Origin: Xylogone sp. PMI_703
Taxonomy: Eukaryota; Ascomycota; Leotiomycetes
NCBI GenBank assembly: GCA_021399445.1
Contig: JAJTUQ010000002.1
Span: 558,001-622,000 of the forward strand
Reading direction: 5' to 3'
DNA length: 64,000 nucleotides
Shown: piece by piece, positions 12,845 through 24,770 of the stretch
How positions within the stretch are numbered: position 1 is the first letter of the stretch
Layout: every line of letters begins with the position of its first letter
Translations under genes and position numbers: made by a program
Notes under the pieces: model-generated
Database searches by the model: none
Told to the model about the DNA's origin: nothing
Seen by the model: the letters and a program-made list of their open reading frames with translations, nothing else

Positions 12845-13108
12845 TACGCACAGGTGCTAGAAAGTTAATAGGTTATCGAGAGATGCGAGCTAGTGGTGCC
12901 TGTTTCTCAGCGTCGAGAGGTTCAATCAGTTTGGCGGCGGCGGGAAAGTTCGAGCTAGGTTCATATATTGGGCTGAGTTTGGGGGAGTTGAAGAAAGAAA
13001 GTTGGAGGGTAAGAAAGTGGGCGCTGGGAGGGATTGGCAGCCAACTGGGGCAGAGGGTTTGGGGTTTAGGCTTCGCCGCGAGAAGGTCCCAAGATCTGGT
13101 GCACGGAA

Positions 13109-13118
13109 CCAATATTGG
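13109..13118. promoter_or_regulatory. CArG-like palindrome CCAATATTGG
   Basis: The 10-bp palindrome fits the CC(A/T)6GG CArG consensus bound by Mcm1/SRF-type MADS proteins and also contains CCAAT on both strands. It lies about 265 bp upstream of the epimerase start codon. Function is inferred from consensus only. Confidence 0.35.
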
Positions 13119-13129
13119 ACACGCGGTAC

Positions 13130-13149
13130 GGTGCGCTGCGGTGCGCTGC
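13130..13149. repeat. Tandem 2 x GGTGCGCTGC
   Basis: Two exact head-to-tail copies of a GC-rich 10-mer, followed by a partly related GCAGCAG. They sit just beside the CArG-like palindrome upstream of the epimerase gene. Confidence 0.6.
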
Positions 13150-15744
13150 AGCAGTAAGCGGAATCCCTTCAGTAGTGGGGGGCCACTATTATGACGCAGG
13201 AATGGTGTTGGTGGTGGTGGAGCAGAGGCCTGAGCAAATCTCCCTCCGCCTGAACCGTTTTGAAGCGATGGTGAGTTTGAAGAAAGTGGGGAGAAGGGAG
13301 AGAGGGCAGCAGGCGAAAAGATATACCACTGTACCTTCGCCCACAGCTGCTGCTGCCAACCACCTGAGATAGCCGCTGCAGGAACGGTGGATTACAGTAC
13401 CGGTACGACCGCTGGCGATCCTGGAATCTGCAAGACAATTCCTCCTTTTCTCTTTGCCTTCCTCTTTCACCTGTTTTCCTTTTTCTTTCTTCCCGTGAAC
13501 CCACAGCAGACGCACAGGGAGGACGCGCTCGTTTGGGGAAGGGGAATTGCGCATGCAGGCACCTCTCCTTCGGTACTACTGTAAAGAGAGGGTCACGGAG
13601 CGAGGGGTGAGCTTCGTTTAACTTATTCAGGGCTGTTCCTGATTCACCTGCGCTGTAATGAAAATGACTGTGCCAAGGCCTCTGGTTTCTCCTGTGGCGC
13701 CCGTTTTCACTGTCGTGAACAATAATTAGACACGACACACTGATCTGGGGCCGCACGAAGCAACCTGTGCAGGGCAGTGCTGCGCTGGGTGCTAGACTGG
13801 GCAAGGGGGAAGAGGAAGAGGCATTAGGGACGCGTTCCCATCTCATCTCATATCACCTCCTTCTTCCGATGCATGTTGGATGCTTTGCGTAGCACCGAAA
13901 ATTTGCACATCCCTCGTTTTGTGTATTTCGATCATCTGCACAGCTTATGGGTACAAGTATGATGGCCCATCTCCCGTGCCGGTTGGCCGTCCGAGGATGT
14001 TACTTGCTGGCTCGGTCTCCTAGCTGGTCTCCAATAACTGGTTCTCGTCGTTCAGCAGTGGCGATACACCACCGTGTCGGTTACCATCCTGAATAGCGTT
14101 CCAAAGCGGCTGCCCAGAACCATCGAACTGTCTTCCCTCGCAGCTAGAATCTCCGACAGTGCTGCAGCCACCATGATGTCCGGGACTGGCAGACCTTCTA
14201 GACCCGTCTTCCAACGGGGCGGAAGGGAGCCATTGCGTGGTTTATTTGCGTAATCAATTGCTGCATCGCAAAATTCTTCTTTGCTTGTTGCAGAGATAGG
14301 GAGGTGCTCCGGGTCTCATATGCTGTACTCTGCTTGTCCGAGGTGCTGGGAATGCTGCCGTAGCACTGCATGATAAGACGGTAATTAGGCGCCACTGAAC
14401 CATTAATTTCGTCGTCCCACCACTAAAAGCTTCGATCAGGAACCACGCAGGGTCCCTAAATGCCGGCCTTCTAGAAGCTCCCGGGGGTTCCACCGAGCCC
14501 AGGTGCGACGTCGCCTTTTGTTTCCGTCGTGGGGAGCATCCACTGATTATTGTCCCAGCATCTAAACCTTTAACAACAATAACAACAGCGAATAAATACA
14601 CCCACAACCCGAGACCAAAAATAAAAACTTGGCCGCTAACAATCAGTTATGGTACTGTAGCATCTCGATTGCCCCTGCATCTGGCCGGCATGCGGGCTCA
14701 ACGGCTAGGACCAGCATGCCATCCATCGACAATGGGAAGGAGCACGGTGGAAGCACTGGAAAATGAGGGCTGTCCCATGCTTTCTTTGTCGTGTATTGTA
14801 ACATGCACAAGGAAAACCGGTCAAGCTGGTTAGAGGGATGAATTCCCTTCTTGTTTCCGTTCTCCGTGCTAATTATTTCCCCGTTCCGCAGGATGTTACG
14901 GACGTTACCACATCACGTTATTAAAAGCCAAGGATAGAAATTTGCCATGCAAGTCATCTTAGCTTCCACTTTCTCCATCCTTGCTGTCCAGCCTCCCAGC
15001 CACCCAATCTGTTTTAATCTCTAGACGAGCGGAGTACCAGGTTTCCCTTTCAGCTTCTCCCTGGTAGCTGCCGGATCGACAATTGGTTTTGATCTTTGTA
15101 CGGCAAGAACATTCCGTAAATCTCGCGCTACGTGTATGAAATCCTGAAGCAATGAGGCATTTGCTGCTGCCGTGTTGTCTCATGACCCTTCCATGCCGTG
15201 TTTCGTTTCCTGTATGCTGGGAGATGCAGGCTGACACCGTTTCTTTGGTCTCCCGGCTTCTCTCCCGCATGTTCTTTCTCCAATAATCCATGTTTCTTGC
15301 ATCTAATTGATGGGTGCGTTCATCATGATCTCGCGCTAGAGACAATATGGCATCGCGATGAGTTGTTGTTTATTCGGAGATGGCTGGTCAAGGGGGATGA
15401 CTTACCTGGCACCCTATTCGCTGGCCCCTTTCCTGACCTACCTGAAGCTCCTCAGTATAGTACAGTACAGTAGCAATATGCATTAGTTTGTTGCAAAGAA
15501 TATGCGTGCAAAATGCATATTCTCTGTGGCCGATAAAAATTTGACTCTGGGGGTACTCTCAGCCGTGAGGTTAAGAGTGCAAAGCTGACCATATTTTAGC
15601 AGCATCTTGACCATTACATTTTGGAGGATGCTAATGTGTACATACATACCTCGTTTAGGAAGGCGGCACTTCATATTTTTTTTTCCAACATAAAAAAATG
15701 TCACACACACATGTTATAGAATGCAGATATATTCTATGTATCCA

Positions 15745-18700
15745 CTAGAAGATTGGAATATCGCCAATCAACAGTGCCTGGTACTTCTCTACTACTTCTC
15801 GAACACGAACCAAACAGGCTGCTGCTAAAACTCTAACCTTTTCATCTTCTTCACTCCCACCTGCGCCTGTTCTCTCGAAGATCAGCCCTACCCATTCCTG
15901 GGTTTCTGTCAGTTGCCTGCCTTGTGCCTCTACTAATCGGCGCTTGTCTTCATTGACTTCCAGGATCGTCAAGAATGCGAAGAGTAGGGCTTCTGTCACA
16001 GTAACATCGCCTACAGCCTGGGCTCTCAAACTAAGCAACAAGTCCCAGAATTCGGCTGTCATCTGTGGAAGACTAAGTGTATTTGGCCCAGAAGCATGGA
16101 GAAGTAATGAGAGTGTTTTTATGAATAATGTAAGGAGGTAAGGCTGAAATGCAATGTTCGAATGTCGTGATGAGCCATAAGCCTTCAGGTGAATGAAAAA
16201 GCGGCCGGTGAGTGGAAAGAAAAACCCATCTGCCACAATCTTGGCAAGTTGATTGGTGATTGGCTTCTTACGTTGTGCTTCAACTTTCATGCGAGATGAG
16301 AACGTCCGAATCTTTAGGATTTGCGGGCCAGTAACTTTATCTGCTACCTCAGCTGCTAATGGCGCTATCATGGTATCAGAAAGCTGAGCAGAGACTTTGG
16401 AGATAGGCTGATCCTCCGGAGGTGCATAGATTCTGTGCATTTTGTTAGGAAGAATCTTTGAAGGAAAGCTAGTATCTGGCAATGGTCTAGCTGAGGAAGT
16501 AAGTTTAGCATCATCGGCACCAAATCCACCCAGCTCCCGTGCTCCAAGACCTAAAGTTGTGAGAACGGTCGCTCGTTGGGAAATTGAGTAGTCCCCGTCG
16601 AAGAAAGTCTTGGAAAACCATTGACCCATTTTTAAAGGCTGGGCTTTTAACACCGCAATCATGCCTTGTAATCTCATCTCCTGAAAGTTTTCTATCTCAT
16701 ATTTGTCTTGCAATCCGACCAATAGCGTAGCAAGCTCCTCGATATGAGAGGTTACCTCCGTGCCAAAATTTGCCTTTCGACTTATTAAGGGTGCGGCAGT
16801 TACCAGTGCAAGTTTCTGACGATCATAGTTTTCGGTGTCTCGTAGGTAAGAAATCAAATCTCTTATATAAACGGGAGCTGTAGGCTTATTCCTTGTTATC
16901 AACGTCGGATCTTCGTCCGAGTCTTCTTCATCGGAGTCGGGTTTCATATATGGAGTAAGGCCTTCATCATCTGATTCCTCATCATCTGTTTCGACTTCTT
17001 CTATAGAAACTATTTTTGAGGAGTTTGGAGCTATCTTTGGTATAGACTTCAACCTGGAATCCCCGAGAGATGTTGTTTTTTGTGCCTTCTTTCGCGGAGT
17101 TGTCATAGAGCCTGATTTGAGTAGCTCAACGGATCCAATCTTGTCGGATACTGTAACCAACCCCTTGTACCATTTAGCCTCTGCCGTGTTCATTTCCTCA
17201 ACCTTGAAATCCAACAGTTTATCATTCTTATCGACGAGACTAGACAATGCTTCTCCAACAACCATGCCAAGGAACCGTGCGCGTGGAGATGAAGCTGCTA
17301 GCCTATTCGAAATGACACTGAGATGCTTCCCAGTCCTCATGAGCATTGAAAGCCGAAGAGCTGATGTTCGATGAACATAACCAGCAGCTAAGAGAAGGAC
17401 TTGCGCATGAACTTGACTTTAGGTTAATTCTGGATTCATCACTCATTTCTGGATGAGATACCGACCTTCTTGTTGTAGTGTTGATGTGTGTTTAATATAG
17501 AGCTGATCCCCGTATTGTTGGAGGCTTTTTTCAAGAACTGTCACCAAGTCTTCTTTTCTGTTAGAAAGAGCAGTTATGGCTGCCCGGCGAATTGAAATGC
17601 TATCTCCAACCCCAGCTCCATTTGGACCTGTCAGCCAAGCTAGAAGCGCTTCCTTTCTCAATTCATTACCATTTATAATTATTTGAATCAAACCTGCAAC
17701 GGCGGCTACTAGTCCGGCATCCGTATGCCACCAGCGATCATTATCTTCTGATATAATCGTGGTTGACAGATATGCCTTTGATATGAGCTTTAGGATGGTC
17801 TGAAGTAAACTGTTCTGCTCGAAGCCCTTCAGCTTGTTTAAGAGTGTAGTAAATTGCGTAGATGCATTCTCTTGTCCTAATATTAGAGTTTTCAATATCT
17901 CTTTCACGATGCTCTCTGCAGTTTTCATCAGTCTTGTAAGTTTATGTGTTGTGTAGTACCCACCGGTATATCCCAATTTTAGAGATTTCGCCATCAGTTC
18001 ACCACATTGTATCCATGCTCCGGCACCGTCCGGTAGTTCTCTTGCCCAGCGGGCAATATTACGTCCAAGCCATTTGCTATAGAGCAATCCATCACCAATC
18101 CAACTGTGTGTATCATTTCCTTTACTGAGACTGCTAAGAATATCTTCAGCTTCTGCGGCCATACCAATAACCCGACCTCCTGCTATCAAGGCAAGGCATT
18201 CCTGCCATAGAGCTTTTTGCTTCCCCACACTATCCTCATTATTATAGATCTTATTCAAAAGCAGCTGTACTGTATTGTCTCCTTCTATAAGAGCAGTCAA
18301 GGCGTCCAGTAGTATTGGTAAGACTTCAAAAGCGCTAGAAGCTCCAATGTCTTTCCTATTCTCTTTAGCTTGTTGAACGCAGCTTCTGAGACGTAATATA
18401 ATTGCACCAAGGCCAGAAACACTTCTAATACATGCTAAAAGTAGGGATATATCCGGTGAGCTGGACTTTTTGCTTGATTTGTTTTTTTTTCCCGTTTTTG
18501 TTTCTCCTGACTCTTGTAGAATGGTCCAGTAGTTCGGGATTATATCCGATACAATAACTTGTACTAACTGTGCGGCTACAGGGCTAGGAGAAGTTATTTT
18601 GAATCCATTTGATGAGTCATCTTCATGTTTGAGATATTTTAATGTATTGATCAATGTTTCGTAGTCAGGCTCATGGCGAAGTATCTCGAGGGCTTCCCCA

Positions 18701-18834
18701 GGGGTGGTCGCAGCAGTCCGAGCTGTAGGTGAAGCCTCTTTTGCCTTGGCCAACTCTACGAACGTATCCCTTTCTTCATTACTGGATTTCCTGTAAGACG
18801 TACTCACAGCTACCAACCCTTCCATCACTGCCAC
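15745..18834 (-). CDS. TEL2: TEL2 telomere length regulator (TTT complex)
   Basis: Two exons (17467-side exon ending at 17466, 17466-18834, then 15745-17411) join across a 54-nt intron to give 1011 residues. The junction giving LQQEVHAQVLLLAAGYVHR fits the family. The protein is largely alpha-helical. An acidic linker (ETDDEESDDEGL, then DSDEEDSDED, about residues 590-615) precedes the conserved C-terminal Tel2 domain beginning PVYIRDLISYLRDTENYDRQ. Tel2 acts with Tti1 and Tti2 to stabilise newly made PIKK kinases (ATM, ATR, TOR) with Hsp90; yeast TEL2 was found through telomere length. The acidic linker resembles the CK2-phosphorylated region that recruits R2TP in other eukaryotes, which is inference. 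The intron has a gtcggt donor; a gtatct donor 5 nt further in with another acceptor would also keep frame. It is transcribed away from UBA3. Confidence 0.88.
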
Positions 18835-19039
18835 CCTTCCAATATAGAACTTGAGTCGAACTAGCGAAGAAGTGTGTAGCGGTTTCCTTAACTGCCTGGA
18901 AACAAGGCGGCAAATGGTGGCAGAACGCTATTCCAGGCGCTTAATGCGATTATGATAGCGCTTGTAGCTGCAGGCAGATAAGAACGATATATATTCAGAC
19001 TGCATCTAACCCCAGTTCATTATTCAATCTTATTCAAAA

Positions 19040-20623
19040 ATGTCACAACCTCTTGTAGTTATTAATACAATGCAATCTCCAGCAGTCACTAGATGGTAGT
19101 TATATACGTTAATATATAAAGATTTTGCAGCCTGACGGATTTAGGACCTACCTTGACAACATTCGTTGTCACGCCGGACCATTCACGGCCGAGGATTTTG
19201 ATACCAGTGAGGAAGCGGTCACTGCTATTGAGAGAATGAATATTCTGTAAGTTAATTAAAGTTAGATTTGTAGACTTTTAATGCTAATACTTTATACAGG
19301 GTCATGTGAGTTTTAGAGTGGTATGAAAGACGTGACCTGCTAACTCAAAGAAGTGGAGCAGGAGGACTTGGATGCGAGATTCTGAAGAATCTTGCTCTGT
19401 CAGGGTTCAAAAATATCCATGTGATAGATATGGGTGAGTTTGATAGGAATATTCTGCCATCAAACCTGTCACTTATGCAGCCTAGATACAATCGACGTCT
19501 CAAATCTTAACCGCCAATTCCTTTTCCGGCAGAGCGATGTTGGAAAGTCAAAAGCAGAGGTTGCTGCGAAGTTTGTTGAAAAACGTGTTAAAGGAGTCTC
19601 AATAACCCCCCATAACTGTCGAATTCAGGATAAGGATGAGGAATTTTACATGCAGTTCAACATCGTGATCTGTGGTTTGGATAGTATCGAAGCGAGACGA
19701 TGGATTAATTCAACATTAGTTGACATGGTTGACGATGAAAATCCGGAAAGTCTAAAACCTCTGATTGACGGGGGAACCGAAGGTATATATATATTATATA
19801 TATACGAGGCCTGTTGGAATGAACTTAGACTAACTACAATGCAGGTTTCAAAGGACAGTCGAGAGTCATCTTTCCAACCATGACTTCTTGTATTGAATGC
19901 CAGCTAGATATGCATGCTCCTCGTGCCGCTGTCCCACTCTGCACACTTGCTACTATACCTCGCCAACCCGAGCACTGCATTGAATGGGCCCACATAGTCG
20001 CATGGGAACAAGAGAAACCATTTCCAAAGCTGGATAATGACGACCCTGAACATATTGCGTGGCTGTATAAAAAGGCTCTTGCACGAGCTCTGGAATTTAA
20101 CATAAGTGGGGTAACATATTCATTGACGCAGGGGGTGGTCAAAAATATTATACCGGCTATTGCATCGACAAACGCCATTATTGCTGCCAGCTGTTGCAAT
20201 GAAGCATTCAAAATTGCAACTCAGACGAACCCTTCTCTTGGCTTCGAGGAGAACTATATGATGTACAGTGGAAATGACAGTATATACACCTACACATTTA
20301 AGCATGAGAAAAAGGATGACTGTCCTGTATGCGGAAATCTTGCTCGGCCATTGGATATTGATCCGAATATAACACTGATGGAATTCATTGAGTCACTCGC
20401 TACTAGACCAGAAGCTCAATTGAAGAAACCATCCATTCGTGCGGAAAATAAGTCACTCTATATGCAAAGCCCAGAAAGTTTGGAGCTGAAAACACGGCCG
20501 AACCTGGTGAAGAAAATCGGAGAGCTTATAGGAGATGGAGATGAGATTGGTATAACAGATCGATCTTTGGGAAGTGTAAACTTCAAATATAGGGTTAAAT
20601 TCAGCAAGCCAATAGTAGCTTAG
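19040..20623 (+). CDS. UBA3: NEDD8-activating enzyme E1 catalytic subunit (UBA3)
   Basis: Six exons (19040-19095, 19145-19246, 19300-19305, 19354-19433, 19486-19782, 19845-20623) give 439 residues. The ThiF-type nucleotide loop is VIGAGGLG (54-61), followed by [14 protein letters not shown]. Zinc ligands are C196/C199 (CIEC) and C340/C343 (CPVC). Cys213 in [18 protein letters not shown] matches the thioester cysteine of human UBA3. The C-terminal ubiquitin-like fold ends at [12 protein letters not shown]3 pairs with the AOS1-like ULA1/APPBP1 subunit to adenylate NEDD8 and pass it to UBC12 for cullin activation. Exon 3 is only 6 nt and lies within the nucleotide-binding loop; without it the frame holds but residues of the loop strand are lost. 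The gene shares a 205-bp divergent promoter with TEL2. Confidence 0.94.
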
Positions 20624-20858
20624 ACTTAAGATGAGAACATTATGCATGATTGGGATAGGCCTGTGAAATAGAAACCTCAATAGAGAGTATGTTACCTTAT
20701 TGATAACACGAAAGTATAGTTTTATAGGTATTTAACTGAATTCAGTTCACAAGGACTTTTGGTCTCTAGATATCCTCAGCTCCTATGCATCCAGTCTAAA
20801 CGCCGTTTCCAGAACTCCTAAAAATGCTAGAGGCACACAATCCGCCATTTCCGTAATA

Positions 20859-22043
20859 TTAACCAGTTAGGTTTGCTAGATTTCGTTTGAGCGCCTCGCA
20901 TTTTGCTTTCAAGATCCTGATTGACTCTAGGAATAATTCATCGCTCTCCCATTGACCGGTACTTTCAACAGAGAAAATGAAGTGATCTCTTATTCTGCCC
21001 AGCTTAACCTTTCCTTCAAACTCTTCATGTCGTAAACATTCCCTGCTGACAGTGTCTTTCATGGGGTCTACAACTACCGCCTTTTTCTCGCCCACATAGC
21101 CTTCATATCCACTTCCTTTCTGCTTTGCCTCCTCTTCTGTCACATGTTGAATACCAATTACCCCTTTTGGGAAGCATCTGGCGAACTTCTCAGCATCCTT
21201 ACCTAGAATGGGTCTTGTAATTGTGATCAATGGTAATAGTCTATATGAAGCTGTTGCGACAGGGGAAAACTTTGCGTGGTCACTTCCGATGCCTTTGATC
21301 GCATGCATGTCCACATCAATGACTTGGCCTGGTCGCAGCTTTGCGATTAAGATGTCCGGATTCGTTGAAGCAATTGCATCCTCGCCGCTGAAGAACTTTG
21401 ACTGCATACCATAAGGCTCAAATTTGATATCCTTAGCATAGACATGCGCATTATGATATGCTTTGAGGGGATCTGTCTCTCCCTTTGGAGCATTGGGATT
21501 CCGCGTGCATTCGATCCTCAAGGATAACCGAATTGTGTTGTAATCGTAGGCCTTCGCAAATTGTTCACTTTCAGGTACATCATCGCCCTCCTTCTTCCAC
21601 CATTTGAGAAAGTTCATTAGGCCATTCCTACCGCCTTTCAAAGGTACTAGCCCCAACCGCTGCGCCAATACTTCATCCTGTATAATAGATGTGTTGTTAT
21701 GCACGAAGACGTATTCAATCGCCAAGGTCGGAATTTCTGATATAAGAATGCGACGAAAAGCATTGGCAACAGCAGCATCTATGCCAATCAGGGAAAATGA
21801 TGCATTAAAAGGCTCATCATGGTGAAATTGAACCTTGAAGTTTTTCTCGAACTTATTCTTGTCCCAAGCATGATCTTCGCCAGGGTAATGACCTGGAAAG
21901 TCAGTCGAGGAAACGTCTGTTACTGTCTCTGCGTTGACTCCTACTATCTGTAACAATCAGTACAAATATATCAAGGGAATTAGACTGCTACATACTCTTC
22001 GACGTTGTAACTCATCCTCAGAAGGCTGCATAAAAGGCGCCAT
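20859..22043 (-). CDS. RPC40: RNA polymerases I and III subunit AC40
   Basis: Two exons (21996-22043, 20859-21947) give 378 residues. The RpoA/D-type fold is clear: FKVQFHHDEPFNASFSLIG, then AVANAFRRILISEIPTLAIEYVFVHNN, and QRLGLVPLKG, all hallmarks of the alpha-like subunit. The C-terminal part includes FIFSVESTGQWESDELFLESI. AC40 pairs with AC19 as the assembly platform shared by Pol I and Pol III in the nucleus. The short first exon encodes 16 residues beginning MAPFMQPSEDELQRRR. The gene is divergent from the complex I gene over 284 bp that includes a CCAAT inverted repeat, and convergent with UBA3 (235 bp between stops). Confidence 0.95.
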
Positions 22044-22150
22044 CTTGGAATCATCAAAGTACTATACGAAGGAAATATATGGAGGGGCGCCTTCACAAAT
22101 TATTTTTTGACCTTTGCCTCCGGGGAGGCTGATCCCTGCTCCGAAATATC

Positions 22151-22169
22151 AGCCAATCAAAAATTGGCT
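22151..22169. promoter_or_regulatory. Inverted CCAAT pair in a divergent promoter
   Basis: AGCCAAT (22151-22157), a 5-bp spacer and ATTGGCT (22163-22169) form a perfect 7-5-7 inverted repeat. It sits 108 bp upstream of the RPC40 start and about 160 bp upstream of the complex I 49 kDa subunit start. CCAAT is the binding core of the fungal HAP/CBC complex, which is known to regulate respiratory genes. One of its subunits, NF-YB, is encoded at 36609-37681. Confidence 0.6.
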
Positions 22170-22327
22170 AATTTGTCCGACCCGAGCTAAGCTCGTACAT
22201 CCCTAGAACAACGTCAACGTCAACGAGTGAGCGAATTATCAGGACCGGTGTCCACCTTGACTCAATTGACGAAGACTGAGGTCTCTCGATAATTGCTATT
22301 ATTGGGTATCTCATTGTCGTCGAAGGG

Positions 22328-23860
22328 ATGGCTGCTTCAATCACCCGGCTGGCCGGCCATCATGCCAGACGCCTCTGCAAGCAAGCAGCTTTTCCAAGAT
22401 CCTCTACACCACGGCTACCAACTCGTGCGTTCTCGGCTGGCTTGCCTCGTAGATATGCCGAAGCATATGAGGGGACAAGATTAGTTCCAACGGACCATAC
22501 ATTCGGTGTCACTCCTGACAGCACGCCTTTGAGTAGTGATACGTTGTCCAGCAGCCCAGATGCCGAAGGTGTTGAGAACAGGAAGATCAGACATTATACC
22601 GTTAACTTTGGCCCTCAGCACCCGGCTGCGCATGGTGTGCTACGTTTGATTTTGGAGCTCAACGGCGAAGAGATTGTTCGATCAGATCCCCATGTTGGAC
22701 TTCTGCATCGAGGAACGGAAAAGTTAATTGAATATAAAACTTATATGCAAGCTTTACCATATTTCGATCGATTAGATTACGTTTCCATGATGACGAACGA
22801 GCAATGTTACTCTTTAGCAGTTGAGAAACTATTGAACGTCGAAATCCCCGAGAGAGCAAAGTTCATCCGAACAATGTTTGGGGAAATTACCAGGATACTT
22901 AATCACTTGATGTCTGTTCTTTCACACGCCATGGATGTTGGAGCACTCACACCTTTCTTGTGGGGTTTTGAAGAACGTGAAAAGCTCATGGTATTAAAAC
23001 TATGCCTATTATTGTGATATGTTCATGAAGTGCTAAATCCATCGCAGGAATTCTATGAAAGAGTATCTGGGGCTCGCCTTCATGCAGCCTATGTCCGGCC
23101 TGGAGGTGTTTCCCAAGACTTACCACTTGGACTTCTCGATGATATCTATCAATGGGCTACACAATTTGGAGACCGGATTGACGAAACTGAAGAGCTACTC
23201 ACAGATAATCGAATTTGGATTGGTCGAACAAAGGGAATTGGAGTTGTGTCAGCTACTGATGCTCTGAACTATGGCTTCACTGGTGTCATGCTTCGCGGTT
23301 CTGGTGTGCCTTGGGACATTCGAAAGAGCCAGCCATATGATGCCTATGACCAAGTTGAATTCGATGTTCCTGTGGGTGTAAATGGAGATTGTTATGATAG
23401 ATACCTTTGCCGAATGGAGGAATTCAGACAATCTCTGAGAATTATCCACCAGTGTCTTAACAAGATGCCTCCCGGCCCAGTCAAGGTGGAGGACTACAAA
23501 ATTTCGCCACCTCCTCGAGCTGCCATGAAAGAAAACATGGAAGCATTAATCCATCACTTCCTATTGTTCACTAAAGGGTATGCTGTTCCTCCAGGAGAGA
23601 CATACTCTGCTATTGAGGCACCAAAGGGAGAGATGGGTGTGTATGTTGTCAGCGATGGAAGTGAGAGGCCATACAGGTGTAAGATCCGTGCCCCTGGTTT
23701 TGCACACTTGAGTGGTTTCGATCAAATCGCAAGAGGACATCTGTTAGCAGATGCAGTTGCAATAATAGGCACTATGGATTTAGGTATGTAATCCCTTGGT
23801 ACAACTGAAAAGAAAACAAGAAGCTAATCTGTTGCAGTGTTTGGAGAGGTTGACCGATGA
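22328..23860 (+). CDS. nuo-49: NADH:ubiquinone oxidoreductase 49 kDa subunit
   Basis: Exons 22328-22990, 23048-23783 and 23838-23860 encode 473 residues. The N-terminus ([19 protein letters not shown]) is rich in Arg and hydroxylated residues, as in mitochondrial presequences. The mature part has [60 protein letters not shown] and [17 protein letters not shown], all diagnostic of NDUFS2/NuoD. It ends with the family-typical DLVFGEVDR, the last seven codons lying in a 23-nt terminal exon. The subunit lies in the peripheral arm of complex I in the mitochondrial matrix and lines the ubiquinone site. The presence of complex I excludes Saccharomyces-like yeasts. Confidence 0.96.
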
Positions 23861-24005
23861 TTTGGAGATCAGACATTGTCTACTGTACATTTGCCACGCT
23901 TATGTGGTGTCTCCCTCATAATTGGTGTATCAATTGGGAGGTCACTGTTGCTGGATTAAGATAGCCAGTGAAAATATAAACGTTTTAACAACTTACCAAT
24001 GTGCC

Positions 24006-24770
24006 CTAAATTGACCTCGAACGGGCAATATACTTGTTATTGCCACTCTCCGTGAAATCTTCTTGGGCAGTTGCCGCGTTTTCATCTAGCTTTGTCTCAG
24101 TATACAAACTAATAGTAGACGTGTCTAATTCAAGCCGCTCTTCCGTGATGATCTTCAAGGGGCTTGAGGAACTCGTCATTGTTGTTCCGATCAAATTTCC
24201 CATTGCAGCCTTCGCTGATAACATGGGTGAGTATTGTACAGGATCAGCTGCCGTCCTCAACCAAGCCGCAAAATACCTGTTTGCCTCTTGTTGAAACTTG
24301 TGGATACTTTGTTCGCTATTCTGATCACCTTTAGTAGTTGGGATATCTGAATATGACCAGGCTTGTGTGACAAAATCAGGGGTGCAACAGGCTCGTTGAT
24401 TTGGAGGGACTTCCTGAATAGCTTGGTTATTTTCTCTCCGTTGTTTACTTTCATTCCAACTTCTCTTGTCGTTACTGGCTTCCAACCCTGTTTGCTCACC
24501 TCTTTCCTTTCTTTCAATATCGTCAAAAATAACCTCGCAAAAGCATTCTTTTCGTTGGTGGCGTCCCCGATGCTCCTCTTCCTGTTGTAAGACGGACTGG
24601 TTCCAGACAACTCTGGAGCATGGATGACAATATTCTTGCACAAATATTGCACGATGGGCTGGCCATTCACATGGTGGATAGATCATATGCTGGGCAGCGA
24701 TAGGACAAAGCTTAAGGATCGGAACAGAGCAATGTCCACAAATAAATCCTAGGAACTCCTTGACACACAT
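24006..24770 (-). CDS. Hypothetical protein with Cys-rich N-terminus
   Basis: A single uninterrupted frame of 254 residues starts with a genuine ATG. I do not recognise it. The first 55 residues hold regularly spaced cysteines (C2, C11-G-H-C14, C22, C34, C48-H-P-C51), which could bind zinc. The rest is polar, Glu/Lys/Gln- and then Ser/Thr-rich and probably disordered. There is no signal peptide, so a secreted effector is unlikely on this evidence. It converges on the complex I gene with only 145 bp between stops. The nearest analogy is the many lineage-specific fungal proteins that begin with a short Cys/His-rich block. Codon content looks coding, but homologues would be needed to be sure. 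Confidence 0.6.
   Translation of the reverse strand: MCVKEFLGFICGHCSVPILKLCPIAAQHMIYPPCEWPAHRAIFVQEYCHPCSRVVWNQSVLQQEEEHRGRHQRKECFCEVIFDDIERKERGEQTGLEASNDKRSWNESKQRRENNQAIQEVPPNQRACCTPDFVTQAWSYSDIPTTKGDQNSEQSIHKFQQEANRYFAAWLRTAADPVQYSPMLSAKAAMGNLIGTTMTSSSSPLKIITEERLELDTSTISLYTETKLDENAATAQEDFTESGNNKYIARSRSI

Larger units (their letters stand above)
12845..15744. other. 2.9 kb gene-poor interval
   Basis: The interval lies between the epimerase start and the 3' end of TEL2. Several open frames occur, the longest at 13169-13846 (-, 225 codons). They overlap each other on both strands, are rich in Arg/Ser/Pro and match no family I know. Polypyrimidine and GC-rich patches dominate 13000-14500. It probably holds a long promoter or 5' UTR, possibly with non-coding transcripts. 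Confidence 0.45.

Noticed and set aside
13169..13846. 225-codon open frame on the minus strand in the gene-poor interval
   Set aside because: Composition is Arg/Ser/Pro/His-rich as expected from GC/CT-rich non-coding DNA, other frames are equally open, and no motif or splice context supports it.
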